A DNA stretch of 64,000 nucleotides from Arthrobacter alpinus (GTDB taxonomy: Bacteria > Actinomycetota > Actinomycetes > Actinomycetales > Micrococcaceae), in contig NZ_FNTV01000001.1 of the NCBI RefSeq assembly GCF_900105965.1, positions 3,472,001-3,536,000 on the forward strand, read 5' to 3'. A program made the position numbers and the translations under genes. The notes beneath the pieces are model-generated. The model was not told the DNA's origin, searched no databases, and worked only from the letters and a program-made list of their open reading frames with translations. This document shows positions 53,684 through 62,085 of the stretch, one piece after another (position 1 is the stretch's first letter; each line of letters opens with the position of its first letter).

Positions 53684-55066
53684 ATGACATCGGCAGGAAA
53701 TCAGTCAATCGACCGCGACGTCGTCATCATCGGCGCCGGACCGTCAGGGCTGACCGCAGCCCGCGAGCTGAAAAAGGCCGGCCTGAGCGTGGCCGTCATC
53801 GAGGCGCGCGATCGTGTTGGCGGGCGCACCTGGTCCAACACGATCGACGGCGCCTGGCTTGAAATTGGCGGCCAGTGGGTCTCGCCAGACCAGACCGCGC
53901 TGATCGGACTCCTCGGGGAGCTCGGCCTTGACACGTACCCCCGCTACCGCGACGGCGACAGCGTCTACGTTGCCCCCGACGGCACCCGCACCCGCTACAC
54001 GGGCGAGATGTTCCCCGTCTCCGCGGACACCGAAGCGGCCATGAACAAGCTCATCGACACCCTCGACGCACTCGCGGCCCTCATGGACCCCGAAAAGCCC
54101 TGGGACCACCCGCAGGCCCGCGAACTCGACATCATTTCCTTCCACCACTGGCTGCGCACCCAGTCCAGCGACGAGGAGGCCTGCAACAACATTGGCCTGT
54201 TCATCGCCGGCGGCATGCTCACCAAGCCGGCCCACGCCTTCTCCGCGTTGCAGGCCGTGTTCATGGCCTCCTCGGCGGGTTCCTTCTCCAACCTGGTGGA
54301 TGACAACTTCATCCTCGACAAGCGCGTTGTGGGCGGCATGCAGGGCGTCTCGCTCGCCATTGCCGCTGAACTGGGCGAGGACGTCATCCTGAACTCTCCG
54401 GCCCGAACCGTCCGTTGGGAAGAGAACGACGGCGGCTACCGCGCCACCGTGATTGCCGACGGCGCCACCGTCACCGCCAAGCGCGTGGTCATGGCCGTGC
54501 CGCCAAACCTGTACAGCCGCGTGTCCTTTGACCCGCCGCTGCCGCGTCGCCAGCACCAGATGCACCAGCACCAGTCGCTGGGCCTGGTCATCAAGGTCCA
54601 CGCCGTCTACGACACCCCGTTCTGGCGTGCAGACGGCCTCTCCGGCACCGGCTTCAGCGCCTCCTCTCTGGTCCAGGAGGTGTACGACAACACCAACCAC
54701 GAGGACCCCCGCGGCACACTCGTTGGCTTTATCTCCGACGAAAAGGCCGACTACGCCTTCACTCTCACAGCCGAGCAGCGCAAGAAGGAAATCACGGCCT
54801 CCCTGGCCGAATTCCTCGGCGACGCCGCGGCAGAACCGGTTGTCTATTACGAATCCGACTGGGGCTCCGAAGAATGGACACGAGGCGCCTACGCCTCCAG
54901 CTACGACCTCGGCGGCCTGCACCGCTACGGCCCCGACCAGCTCACCCCCGTTGGACCCATCCACTGGTCCTGCTCCGACCTCGCCGCCGAGGGCTACCAG
55001 CACGTTGACGGCGCAGTCCGCATGGGCCAGTTCACCGCCGCGAAGCTGATCGCAGAGCTGGGGTAA
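53684..55066 (+). CDS. Flavin monoamine/putrescine oxidase
   Basis: 460 residues. FAD motif VVIIGAGPSGLTAARELKKAG and GGRTWS, the flavin-stacking GGQWVS, and a C-terminal GYQHVDGAVRMGQFTAAKL. This is the MAO-like branch that includes putrescine oxidase; the substrate is probably a polyamine or aromatic amine. GAGGGA precedes ATG 53684. A universal stress protein and an APC-family permease follow on the same strand, which would supply the amine. Confidence 0.9.
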   Translation: MTSAGNQSIDRDVVIIGAGPSGLTAARELKKAGLSVAVIEARDRVGGRTWSNTIDGAWLEIGGQWVSPDQTALIGLLGELGLDTYPRYRDGDSVYVAPDGTRTRYTGEMFPVSADTEAAMNKLIDTLDALAALMDPEKPWDHPQARELDIISFHHWLRTQSSDEEACNNIGLFIAGGMLTKPAHAFSALQAVFMASSAGSFSNLVDDNFILDKRVVGGMQGVSLAIAAELGEDVILNSPARTVRWEENDGGYRATVIADGATVTAKRVVMAVPPNLYSRVSFDPPLPRRQHQMHQHQSLGLVIKVHAVYDTPFWRADGLSGTGFSASSLVQEVYDNTNHEDPRGTLVGFISDEKADYAFTLTAEQRKKEITASLAEFLGDAAAEPVVYYESDWGSEEWTRGAYASSYDLGGLHRYGPDQLTPVGPIHWSCSDLAAEGYQHVDGAVRMGQFTAAKLIAELG

Positions 55067-55083
55067 CACCGTGGGCATGGGCG

Positions 55084-55178
55084 GCAGTCCGGCATTTTTC
55101 CGGCGACTATCCGACGCGTCGGCCGCGGGCGGCCCTTGGCGTCTCCTTTACGTCGCCTACAAAAAATGCCGGCACTGC
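55084..55178. repeat. Intergenic imperfect inverted repeat
   Basis: Arms 55084-55107 and 55152-55178 share GCAGT-CCGGCATTTTT...GGCGAC with a few insertions and a 44-base interior that contains the palindrome CCGACGCGTCGG. Its GCCGGCATTTTT segment resembles the arms of the palindrome at 57754-57833. It may act as a terminator after the amine oxidase gene. Confidence 0.55.
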
Positions 55179-55338
55179 AGCCCCAGCCATAATCTGCCAG
55201 CTGCGGGCGGGTGGGCCACGGAGCGGGGATGGATTTTCAAGGTCGCTCAGCGACCGAGGAAATCTTACTGCCCGCGAGTGACCCGGCCGTTCGCAGCCGG
55301 GACAAGCACCATGACACAGACGTCCTGAGGAGGACCCT

Positions 55339-56220
55339 ATGCGGTATGTAGTTGGATATGCGGCCAATGCCCGTGGCGGCGATGCCGTCAACCTGGCCGT
55401 GGCGCTGGCCCGCAGGCAGGGTGCTTCCCTGGATTTGGTGATGGTGATGCCCGAGGATTCGCCCTACAACGGGGTTTATCCGCCTGTGGCCGGGTTTGGT
55501 GACATTCTGGCCGAGCAGATTTCACATTGGATCGATGAGGGGCTGGCCTTAGTCCCGGACGACGTCCCGGCACAGGCCCACATTCGCCGCGGAGAATCAG
55601 AGGCGGAAGCCCTGATAGCTGCTGCCGAGGAATTGGGGGCTGAGCTGCTGGTCATCGGGGCCAGCAGCTCAGGATTGTTCAAGCGCTTCTCCATCGGCTC
55701 TGTGGCCAGCGCCCTGCTGCACGCCGCCACGGTTCCTGTGGTGCTGGCCCCTTCGGGCTATAGCCGCACGGATCCCATCACGCGCCTGACCTGCGCGCTT
55801 GGTACCCGGGCCGGGGCTGAAGACGTGCTGCGCACCGGGCTCGAGATGGCCAAACGCCGTTGCCTGCCACTGCGGCTCGTCTCGCTCGTAGCCCTGGGCC
55901 AAGGTGATGCAACAGCCAGTATCGAGGAAGCGCGCGCCCATCTGCGCAGCGTTGCGGAAGCCAGCCAAGGCCTGGCCGCGGCCGACCTCGACAAACCCGA
56001 GATCGACGTCGTTGTTGGTCATGGGCGGACCATTGAGGACGCTGTGGACGGGCTGAATTGGAAGAAGGGCGAGATCCTGCTGATTGGCTCCAGCCGCCTG
56101 GCCCAGAACAAATCCATCTTCTTGGGCAGCACCGCCAACCGAATCCTGCGGGCCCTGCCAGTTCCCATGATTGTGGTGCCCCGCAATTTTGAATTCCCTA
56201 CCAACGAGGTGACGAAGTGA
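55339..56220 (+). CDS. Universal stress protein, tandem Usp domains
   Basis: 293 residues: two Usp domains, each with an ATP-binding glycine motif (GASSSGLFKRFSIGSVASALL near 113 and GSSRLAQNKSIFLGSTANRIL near 250). GGAGGA precedes ATG 55339. The permease gene overlaps its stop by four bases, so it may adjust the permease's activity, as is known for Usp-transporter pairs. Confidence 0.88.
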   Translation: MRYVVGYAANARGGDAVNLAVALARRQGASLDLVMVMPEDSPYNGVYPPVAGFGDILAEQISHWIDEGLALVPDDVPAQAHIRRGESEAEALIAAAEELGAELLVIGASSSGLFKRFSIGSVASALLHAATVPVVLAPSGYSRTDPITRLTCALGTRAGAEDVLRTGLEMAKRRCLPLRLVSLVALGQGDATASIEEARAHLRSVAEASQGLAAADLDKPEIDVVVGHGRTIEDAVDGLNWKKGEILLIGSSRLAQNKSIFLGSTANRILRALPVPMIVVPRNFEFPTNEVTK

Positions 56221-57746
56221 GCACACCAAAAACGGCCGTGAATGCCGCTGATCGTGGCTTGAGCGAAAAGGGCCTGAAGGCCGGGTCGGTGGGGCTGATT
56301 GGCGCCGTCGTGATTGGCGTTTCCTGCATCGCCCCGGCCTACACGCTGACCGCCGCGCTAGGGCCAACAGTTTCTGAGGTGGGCGTGCACCTGCCGGCCA
56401 TTTTCATTGTGGGGTTCATCCCCATGCTGTTGGTGGCGTTGGGCTATAGGGAACTGAACAACGCCATGCCGGACGCCGGAACGTCCTTCACCTGGGCATC
56501 GCGCGCCTTTGGCCCTTGGATTGGCTGGATGGGCGGGTGGGGCCTCATTGCCGCCACCATCATTGTGCTGTCGAACCTGGCCGCAGTAGCCGTCGACTTC
56601 TTCTACTTGATGCTCGCGCAAATCTTCAGCAACGATTCCCTGGCAGACCTGACAACTGTGCTGCCGCTGAACATCGCCACCACTTTGGTCTTCATCGCTG
56701 GGGCCTGTTGGATTTCCTACAGGGGAATGGAAACCACCAAGACGTTCCAGTACGTTTTGGTGGCGTTCCAACTCTTGGTGCTGGGCTGGTTTGCCATCGC
56801 AGCCTTCGCCCATGTTGCCAATGGCACGGCCTTTGATGCCACAACCATCACGGCCGACTGGTTCAACCCCTTTGCCGTTGAATCGTTCTCTCAGTTTGCG
56901 GCGGGTGTTTCCCTCTCGATCTTCATTTTCTGGGGATGGGATGTCACCTTGACCATGAATGAGGAAACCAAAAATCCCGAGAAGACCCCGGGCCGTGCAG
57001 CCACCGTAACGATCCTCGTCATCATGGCCATCTACATGACGGTGTCTCTGGCCACGTTGGCGTTTGCCGGTATTGGCACCGAGGGGCTGGGCGCCGGAAA
57101 CCCGGAAAACCAAGGCAGCATTTTCGCTGTCCTGGCCGGACCGGTCATGGGCCCGTTCGCGATTCTGATGTCCCTGGCCATCTTGAGCTCGTCGGCGGCG
57201 TCCCTGCAGTCGACCTTCGTGTCGCCGGCTCGGACCTTGTTGTCCATGGGGCACTACCGCGCCTTGCCCAAGAGCTTCGGCAAGATCAGTCCCACGTACA
57301 AGTCACCGAGCTACGCAACCATCGCAGCAGCAGTCGCAGCGGCAGCTTTTTATGTGATTACCCGCACGCTCTCGGAAAATGCCCTCTGGGACACCATCAC
57401 AGCCCTGGGCATGATGATTTGTTTCTACTACGGCATCACGGCGCTGGCCTGCGTTTGGTACTTCCGCGCAGAGGCATTCCGTGGAGCCCGCAATTTCTTC
57501 TTCAAGTTCCTGGCACCACTTGTGGGTGGGGTCATCTTGTTGGTCATGTTCTTCAAGACCGCCTACGACTCCATGGATCCTGATTACGGCTCGGGCTCCA
57601 ACATTGGTGGTCTAGGCCTGGTCTTTATCCTCGGCGCAGGGGTGATCCTGCTTGGCGTGGTTCTGATGTTGATCATGAACTGGCGCCATCCGGAATTCTT
57701 CAAGGGCCAGGTGCTCAGCCGGGCCAGCCAGATCTACAACCCGTAA
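56217..57746 (+). CDS. APC-family amino-acid/amine permease
   Basis: 509 residues, 12 predicted membrane helices. The APC motifs GVSCIAPAYTLTAALGPTVSEV and DAGTSFTWASRAFGPWIGWMGGW are intact. GTG 56217 overlaps the stress-protein stop. The neighbouring flavin amine oxidase suggests an amine or amino acid as cargo. A nearly perfect 80-base palindrome follows eight bases after its stop. Confidence 0.88.
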   Translation: MSTPKTAVNAADRGLSEKGLKAGSVGLIGAVVIGVSCIAPAYTLTAALGPTVSEVGVHLPAIFIVGFIPMLLVALGYRELNNAMPDAGTSFTWASRAFGPWIGWMGGWGLIAATIIVLSNLAAVAVDFFYLMLAQIFSNDSLADLTTVLPLNIATTLVFIAGACWISYRGMETTKTFQYVLVAFQLLVLGWFAIAAFAHVANGTAFDATTITADWFNPFAVESFSQFAAGVSLSIFIFWGWDVTLTMNEETKNPEKTPGRAATVTILVIMAIYMTVSLATLAFAGIGTEGLGAGNPENQGSIFAVLAGPVMGPFAILMSLAILSSSAASLQSTFVSPARTLLSMGHYRALPKSFGKISPTYKSPSYATIAAAVAAAAFYVITRTLSENALWDTITALGMMICFYYGITALACVWYFRAEAFRGARNFFFKFLAPLVGGVILLVMFFKTAYDSMDPDYGSGSNIGGLGLVFILGAGVILLGVVLMLIMNWRHPEFFKGQVLSRASQIYNP

Positions 57747-57753
57747 CGGGCCA

Positions 57754-57833
57754 TACGGAAAATGCCGCCGTTCGTGCTAAATGCCGCCGTTGCAACGGCG
57801 GCATTTAGCACGAACAGCGGCATTTTTGCCGTA
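57754..57833. repeat. 80-base nearly perfect palindrome
   Basis: No loop: the centre is GTTGCAAC (57789-57796). Arms pair without a break for 23 bases, then one mismatch (57769/57816) and about ten more pairs, then a 2-base bulge and five pairs. Each arm contains two copies of ATGCCGCCGTT or a one-base variant. It sits between the convergent APC permease and DUF5997 genes. Confidence 0.9.
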
Positions 57834-57840
57834 CGTGGGT

Positions 57841-58230
57841 TTAGCTCTGCGGGCGGCGAGCTGCTTCGCGCTCTTTCGCCAGCTGGGCCTCGGCGCGGGC
57901 CTTGGCGTGAACGGCGCGTTCCTCAACCAACCACGCAGGGGGTGCCTGCAGCAGTGCGGTGATGTCCGCACTGGTGAGCGGCTCGGTGATGTTGGACCGG
58001 TTCAGGCCGCCAATGGAGATGTTCAACTTCTGCGCAATGACGGGGCGCGGGTGCGGTCCGTTGCGGCGCAGATCCTCCAGCCAGGCCGGCGGAGTTTCCT
58101 GCAAAACCTTGAATTCCTCCCGGCTGATCGCGTTCTCTTGGAATTCCACGGGAGCTGCGGGCAGGTGGATGCCCAGCTTCTTGGCCGCGGTGGCGGATTT
58201 CATTGCTTGGGGGGAAGGTTTAATGCTCAT
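57841..58230 (-). CDS. DUF5997 family protein
   Basis: 129 residues from ATG 58230. The family core is the repeated helix pair in FQENAISREEFKVLQETPPAWLEDLRRNGPHPRPVIAQKLNISIGGL and the second copy SADITALLQAPPAWLVEERAV, each with APPAWL/TPPAWL. No catalytic motif. TACCCT on the minus strand lies seven bases before the start. Divergent from a LysR-like effector-domain gene by 63 bases, which is a recurrent pairing. Confidence 0.75.
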   Translation of the reverse strand: MSIKPSPQAMKSATAAKKLGIHLPAAPVEFQENAISREEFKVLQETPPAWLEDLRRNGPHPRPVIAQKLNISIGGLNRSNITEPLTSADITALLQAPPAWLVEERAVHAKARAEAQLAKEREAARRPQS

Positions 58231-58237
58231 ATCTCTA

Positions 58238-58243
58238 AGGGTA
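58238..58243 (-). promoter_or_regulatory. -10 box, leaderless start of DUF5997 gene
   Basis: TACCCT on the minus strand, seven bases before ATG 58230. Confidence 0.4.
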
Positions 58244-58281
58244 CCGGTGCGCGCGCGGTAGTTTAGGGCAAAAGGGTGCGT

Positions 58282-58287
58282 TAGGGT
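58282..58287 (+). promoter_or_regulatory. -10 box, leaderless start of LysR-like gene
   Basis: TAGGGT six bases before GTG 58294; no ribosome site. Confidence 0.5.
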
Positions 58288-58293
58288 AAACAG

Positions 58294-59097
58294 GTGTCTG
58301 AATCCCGCGAACTTACAGTGACCTTTGTCCCGGGTGTGACCCCCGGAAAGTGGATCCACCGCTGGGAGGAGCGCATGCCCGGCGTGCCCCTCGTGGCGAA
58401 GCCGGTTCCCGAATCCCACCAGCTGGATGCCGTGCGCGCCGGCGAGGTCAATATGGCGTTCGTGCGCCTGCCAGTGGACAAGACTGGATTGCACGTGATT
58501 CCCCTCTATGAGGAACTCTCCGTTGTAGTGGCACCCAAGGACCATCCCATCGCGGCGTTTGACGAGCTCGCCGTGGAAGACCTGGCGGACGAATACCTTC
58601 TCGCCGACCCGGATGATTTCCCGGAATGGCGGGATATTTCCACCGAAATCGCGGCCGGAACCCGCAAGCCATTGCCGCCCATGGCCTCGATAGAGGAAGC
58701 CTTGAACCTAGTTGAAGCCGGCCTTGGCATCCTCATTCTGCCCATGTCCGTGGGTCGCCATTTCAGCCGCAAGACCCTGCGCTCGCGACTGCTTCATGGC
58801 GTGGCGCAGACCACCGTCGCGTTGGCCTGGATCGACTCTTTCTACCCACTGCCTGAAGAAGACGAAGCTGTCATTCAGGAGTTTGTCGGTGTAGTCCGCG
58901 GCCGCAGCGCCAACAGCTCCCGCCAGCCTTCCGTTCAGGCCAAGCAGGATGCTGCCCCCAAAAAGGGTGCCAAAGTTGCCAAAGGTTCGACGCCGGCCCG
59001 CACCGCTGCGGGCAAGGGCAAGTCTGCTGGTTCCAATCTGCGCGGAGGCGGTCGCCCCGGCGGCAAGGCCAGGGCGCAAAAGCGCGGCCGCCGCTAA
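58294..59097 (+). CDS. LysR substrate-binding domain protein with basic tail, no HTH
   Basis: 267 residues. The chain opens directly in a LysR effector domain (VTFVPGVTPGKWIHRW, VAKPVPESHQLDAVRAGEVNMAFVRLP, VVVAPKDHP, EALNLVEAGLGILILP). The N-terminal HTH is absent, and GTG 58294 with its TAGGGT -10 leaves no room for one. From about residue 210 a Lys/Arg/Ala/Gly-rich tail (PKKGAKVAKGS..., ending KARAQKRGRR) resembles histone-like or RNA-binding tails. It may still touch DNA through the tail. Divergent from DUF5997. Confidence 0.8.
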   Translation: MSESRELTVTFVPGVTPGKWIHRWEERMPGVPLVAKPVPESHQLDAVRAGEVNMAFVRLPVDKTGLHVIPLYEELSVVVAPKDHPIAAFDELAVEDLADEYLLADPDDFPEWRDISTEIAAGTRKPLPPMASIEEALNLVEAGLGILILPMSVGRHFSRKTLRSRLLHGVAQTTVALAWIDSFYPLPEEDEAVIQEFVGVVRGRSANSSRQPSVQAKQDAAPKKGAKVAKGSTPARTAAGKGKSAGSNLRGGGRPGGKARAQKRGRR

Positions 59098-59120
59098 GTG
59101 CGGCACAACTTGAACAACAA

Positions 59121-59157
59121 AAACGCCGGTTCCGCATCATGCGGAAACCGGCGTTTT
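59121..59157. terminator. Strong bidirectional terminator
   Basis: AAACGCCGGTTCCGC / GCGGAAACCGGCGTTT with one bulge and a 5-base loop, T-rich on both sides. It ends the LysR-like gene and can stop transcripts from the WXG100 gene opposite. Confidence 0.85.
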
Positions 59158-59191
59158 TTGTTGGGACACTGGGCCCACAACTCCGAGGGCC

Positions 59192-59225
59192 CCCAATGCC
59201 GGGTCGCTAGCGACCCGGCATTGGG
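59192..59225. repeat. 34-base perfect palindrome
   Basis: CCCAATGCCGGGTCGCT followed by its exact complement, no loop. It lies between the terminator at 59121 and the WXG100 stop codon, and can form a cruciform or a very stable hairpin. No T-run follows. Confidence 0.85.
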
Positions 59226-59237
59226 AGGAGTTGGTGA

Positions 59238-59510
59238 TCAGTGTGCAGAGGTGTCGATCTGCTGCTGCTTCTGCTTGTTCACCAAGGTCTTGACCTGGCC
59301 AAGATCGGAAACAACGTTGGCCAGCTGCTTCTTGGAGGTGGGCCACTGGCTTCCCTTGAAGTTGTTGGCGTCGGGGCCTTCCCAGCGAACAGACTGAGCC
59401 TTGCTGTCCAGGGTCGACATCACCTGGGTGATCTGATCGATCGCCTGTCCAAGCTTGGAGACCAAATCCGCCATGTCTGCGGGATCGTTACCAATCATTC
59501 CACCTGCCAT
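59238..59510 (-). CDS. WXG100-family protein (ESAT-6-like)
   Basis: 90 residues from ATG 59510, preceded by AAAGGA. The central VRWEGPD is the W-x-G turn between two helices, and flanking helices have the expected spacing (DLVSKLGQAIDQI and QLANVVSDLGQVKTLV). Exported by type VII secretion in family members. No EccC, EccB or partner WXG100 gene is adjacent, so the secretion system must lie elsewhere. Confidence 0.82.
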   Translation of the reverse strand: MAGGMIGNDPADMADLVSKLGQAIDQITQVMSTLDSKAQSVRWEGPDANNFKGSQWPTSKKQLANVVSDLGQVKTLVNKQKQQQIDTSAH

Positions 59511-59784
59511 GATGCACATCCTTTTCTAAAAGTGTTGTTGCGGCGTTGCCGCTCCGGTGTCACCCTGTCCGGGAGATTCCGGCTGAGCGATTACTAAGAA
59601 TCTATCCCGCCCCGGCCCAAGGCGTCGATGGGGTGGGCTACCCATGTAGGACTGCCCATGCCATTGTGACGCCTCCACTGGCCTTCGGAATCATTGACAG
59701 TCCATGGGGGCCGTGCCATATTGACGGCAGGGGCACGGTACCCATTCATGCCAGGGATTGCCGGCCCGAAAAGGAGGCGCGGCC

Positions 59785-60804
59785 ATGAAATCGGCACTGT
59801 GGGAAATAGAGACCTTTGACTACCACGCGGCGGGGGAGCCCTTCCGGATTGTTCCTGCGCTGCCCTTTACAATCGACGGTGCTACAGCCTTGGAGCGTCG
59901 CGAGCACGCCATGACGGGCGACGCCAACAAAATCCGAAAACTCCTCGTAAACGAACCGCGGGGGCACGCCGCCATGTACGGCGGGTTCATTGTGCCGCCT
60001 AACGATCCCGGCGCCCATTTTGGGGCCTTGTTCTGGCATCGTGAAGGATTCTCCACGGTCTGCGGCCACGGGACCATGGCGCTGGGCACCTGGGCCGTTC
60101 GCAGCGGCATGGTCCGGGCCCCGGACGACGGCGAAACGGACGTGGTGATTGACACCCCGTCGGGGCGGGTCACCGCGAGGGTGATGATGGCCGGGGGAAA
60201 GGTTGCCGAGGTCGCTTTCCACAATGTGCCCTCATATGTGGTGGCCCGGGACATCGAGGTCAAGACGGCAGACTTTGGCCGGTTGCGTGTAGACCTGGCG
60301 TGGAGTGGCGCACTGTACGCCTCGCTTCCTGCTGCCGCGGCGGGTCTGGAGGTCACGCCGTCGAACCTGGCAAAGGTGGTTGCCGCAGGGCACCAAGTGG
60401 CAGCAGGTTTAGCCAACGAGCAAGCCGTGCACCACCAGGCCGATTCGCGATTGTCCGGCGTCTTCGGGACCATCTTTCACGAGCCGGTGGCGCATTCCGG
60501 CCCCGGTCTGGCCCAACGAAATGTGAGTGTATTTGCCGACGGGCAGGTGGACAGATCACCCAGTGGGTCCGGGACCGCTGCCCGTGTTGCCTTGCTCAGC
60601 GATTCCGGTGAGCTGGCCGAGGGCGAGGTGCTTGAGCACTATTCCATGATAGATTCGCGCTTTGCGGCACGTGTTGTAGACCAGGTCCATGGACCCGGTG
60701 GCGGCTTGGTTGTAGAAGTCAGTGGCCGCGCCTTCCCAGTAGGTGAGGGGAAGTTTACCCTGGACGCCGACGATGAATTGGGACTGGGGTTTGTGCTCCG
60801 GTGA
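59785..60804 (+). CDS. Proline racemase-family enzyme, Cys/Ser variant (probable hydroxyproline dehydratase)
   Basis: 339 residues. The first catalytic motif STVCGHGTMALG keeps its Cys; the second, where racemases have DRSPCGTG, reads DRSPSGSGTAAR with Ser. Racemases and 4-hydroxyproline epimerases need both cysteines, while trans-3-hydroxyproline dehydratases usually carry Thr at the second position, so this enzyme is probably a dehydratase or unusual variant. AGGAGG stands eight bases before ATG 59785. No proline-catabolic neighbours. Confidence 0.82.
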   Translation: MKSALWEIETFDYHAAGEPFRIVPALPFTIDGATALERREHAMTGDANKIRKLLVNEPRGHAAMYGGFIVPPNDPGAHFGALFWHREGFSTVCGHGTMALGTWAVRSGMVRAPDDGETDVVIDTPSGRVTARVMMAGGKVAEVAFHNVPSYVVARDIEVKTADFGRLRVDLAWSGALYASLPAAAAGLEVTPSNLAKVVAAGHQVAAGLANEQAVHHQADSRLSGVFGTIFHEPVAHSGPGLAQRNVSVFADGQVDRSPSGSGTAARVALLSDSGELAEGEVLEHYSMIDSRFAARVVDQVHGPGGGLVVEVSGRAFPVGEGKFTLDADDELGLGFVLR

Positions 60805-60834
60805 ACTGCACGCTGATTATCTAGCAGTGCTGAG

Positions 60835-62085
60835 ATGAAAGGCAGTACTGGCATGGAACACAGCACCGAGAAGCGCCGCAACCGAGGATGGCGGCACTTA
60901 TCCATTGCCAAGGTCCTCACGCTTGGCACCTCACCCATACCGTCGTGGGTTGCGTTCGTGATGGCTTTATTTGTCACAATTTCTGCCTTTGACGATGTTC
61001 GCCTGTTCATCATGACGGGCCCAACGGGGGACCACCCATGGTGGGTGCTTGCCGGAACCATTGCCTACTTGGGCCTGTGGATGGCGTTGGCCTTCCTGCC
61101 CAAATTGGCACCCTATGGCTTTGTGCTGTTGTTGGTCACCATGTATCCCCAAGAGGCACCCGGCGGGGCGATCCTCCTGGCATTCGGGGCGCTCGCGGTT
61201 GCTGCCTACCGGGTTTCTGTACGCGGGCTCGTGGTCATAGTTGGCGCTTTTTTGGTGTGGCAGATGGCGTGGACCACGGGCATCTCAGCCTTGGGACCGG
61301 CTGGGCTCTGGGGACTTTTCCCTGCTACCTTGATGCTCGTGACGCCGGGACTGGCCGTGAAGTTTCAGCGCGAACGGTCCTTGCAAACAGCGCGTGCTCA
61401 GATGGCGGCCGAAGAGGTTGCGGCGAAAGCGGCGCTCAATCAGCGCACGGAACTGGCCCGCGAACTCCATGATGTGGTTACCCACGGGCTAACCATGATT
61501 GCAGTTCAAGCAAACTTGGGCACCCTCTCCAAAGAAGAAGGGGAACAGCACCGGGCGCTAAGTGAAATTGGCCAGATGGCGCGCAACTCGCTAGATGACC
61601 TGCGCCGTCTCCTGCAGACCATACGAGCCGACGATCCTCCGGTTTTGCCTTCCATGGAGGCCGAAGTTGCGCCCAGCTCGGCAACAATCGACCTTGGCCA
61701 GAGTGTGGCCGATGCGCAGAAACGGCTCAGTGGCCTCGGGTTTCCGACGGTGGTCACCACCTCCGGAGACTTGGACCGCACCCCAAACGGCCTGCGTTCC
61801 ACAGTTCTTAGAATCTTGCAGGAGAGCTCCACCAATGTTGCAAAACATTCTGGGGCCGGCACCGATTGTGAAATCTCCGTAGACGTGCACGAGGACAGTT
61901 TAGAGCTCTCGATCAGGAACCGGGTGACCTCGGGCAGGCCCAGGCTGCCAGTTTCTGGCACCGGGCTGGTGGGGCTGCGGGAGCGGACATCGCGCCTGGG
62001 TGGGACCCTCGAAGCCGGGCAGCAGCGCGGCTACTGGACTGTTCGGGCAGTGCTGCCGTTCAAGAGGCGTGAAACGCTCCACTAA
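60835..62085 (+). CDS. Sensor histidine kinase, NarL class
   Basis: 416 residues from ATG 60835 (or 410 from ATG 60853, which has AAAGG ten bases upstream). About five membrane helices (residues 35-185), then QRTELARELHDVVTHGLTMIAVQANLGT (His of the phosphoacceptor box), and an HATPase ending SGTGLVGLRERTSRLGG. No extracellular sensing domain. The regulator gene is 378 bases downstream, with a small open frame in the gap. The arrangement differs from the tight pair at 13429-15426. Confidence 0.87.
   Translation: MKGSTGMEHSTEKRRNRGWRHLSIAKVLTLGTSPIPSWVAFVMALFVTISAFDDVRLFIMTGPTGDHPWWVLAGTIAYLGLWMALAFLPKLAPYGFVLLLVTMYPQEAPGGAILLAFGALAVAAYRVSVRGLVVIVGAFLVWQMAWTTGISALGPAGLWGLFPATLMLVTPGLAVKFQRERSLQTARAQMAAEEVAAKAALNQRTELARELHDVVTHGLTMIAVQANLGTLSKEEGEQHRALSEIGQMARNSLDDLRRLLQTIRADDPPVLPSMEAEVAPSSATIDLGQSVADAQKRLSGLGFPTVVTTSGDLDRTPNGLRSTVLRILQESSTNVAKHSGAGTDCEISVDVHEDSLELSIRNRVTSGRPRLPVSGTGLVGLRERTSRLGGTLEAGQQRGYWTVRAVLPFKRRETLH

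Noticed and set aside
53744..55078. A 444-codon open frame antisense to the amine oxidase gene
   Set aside because: It mirrors the high-GC codon bias of the real gene, has low-complexity Val/Gly/Ala/Glu composition and no family features; the sense protein is a complete flavin oxidase.
57754..57833. Insertion-sequence remnant
   Set aside because: No transposase fragment or target-site duplication was seen, so it is reported only as a palindrome.
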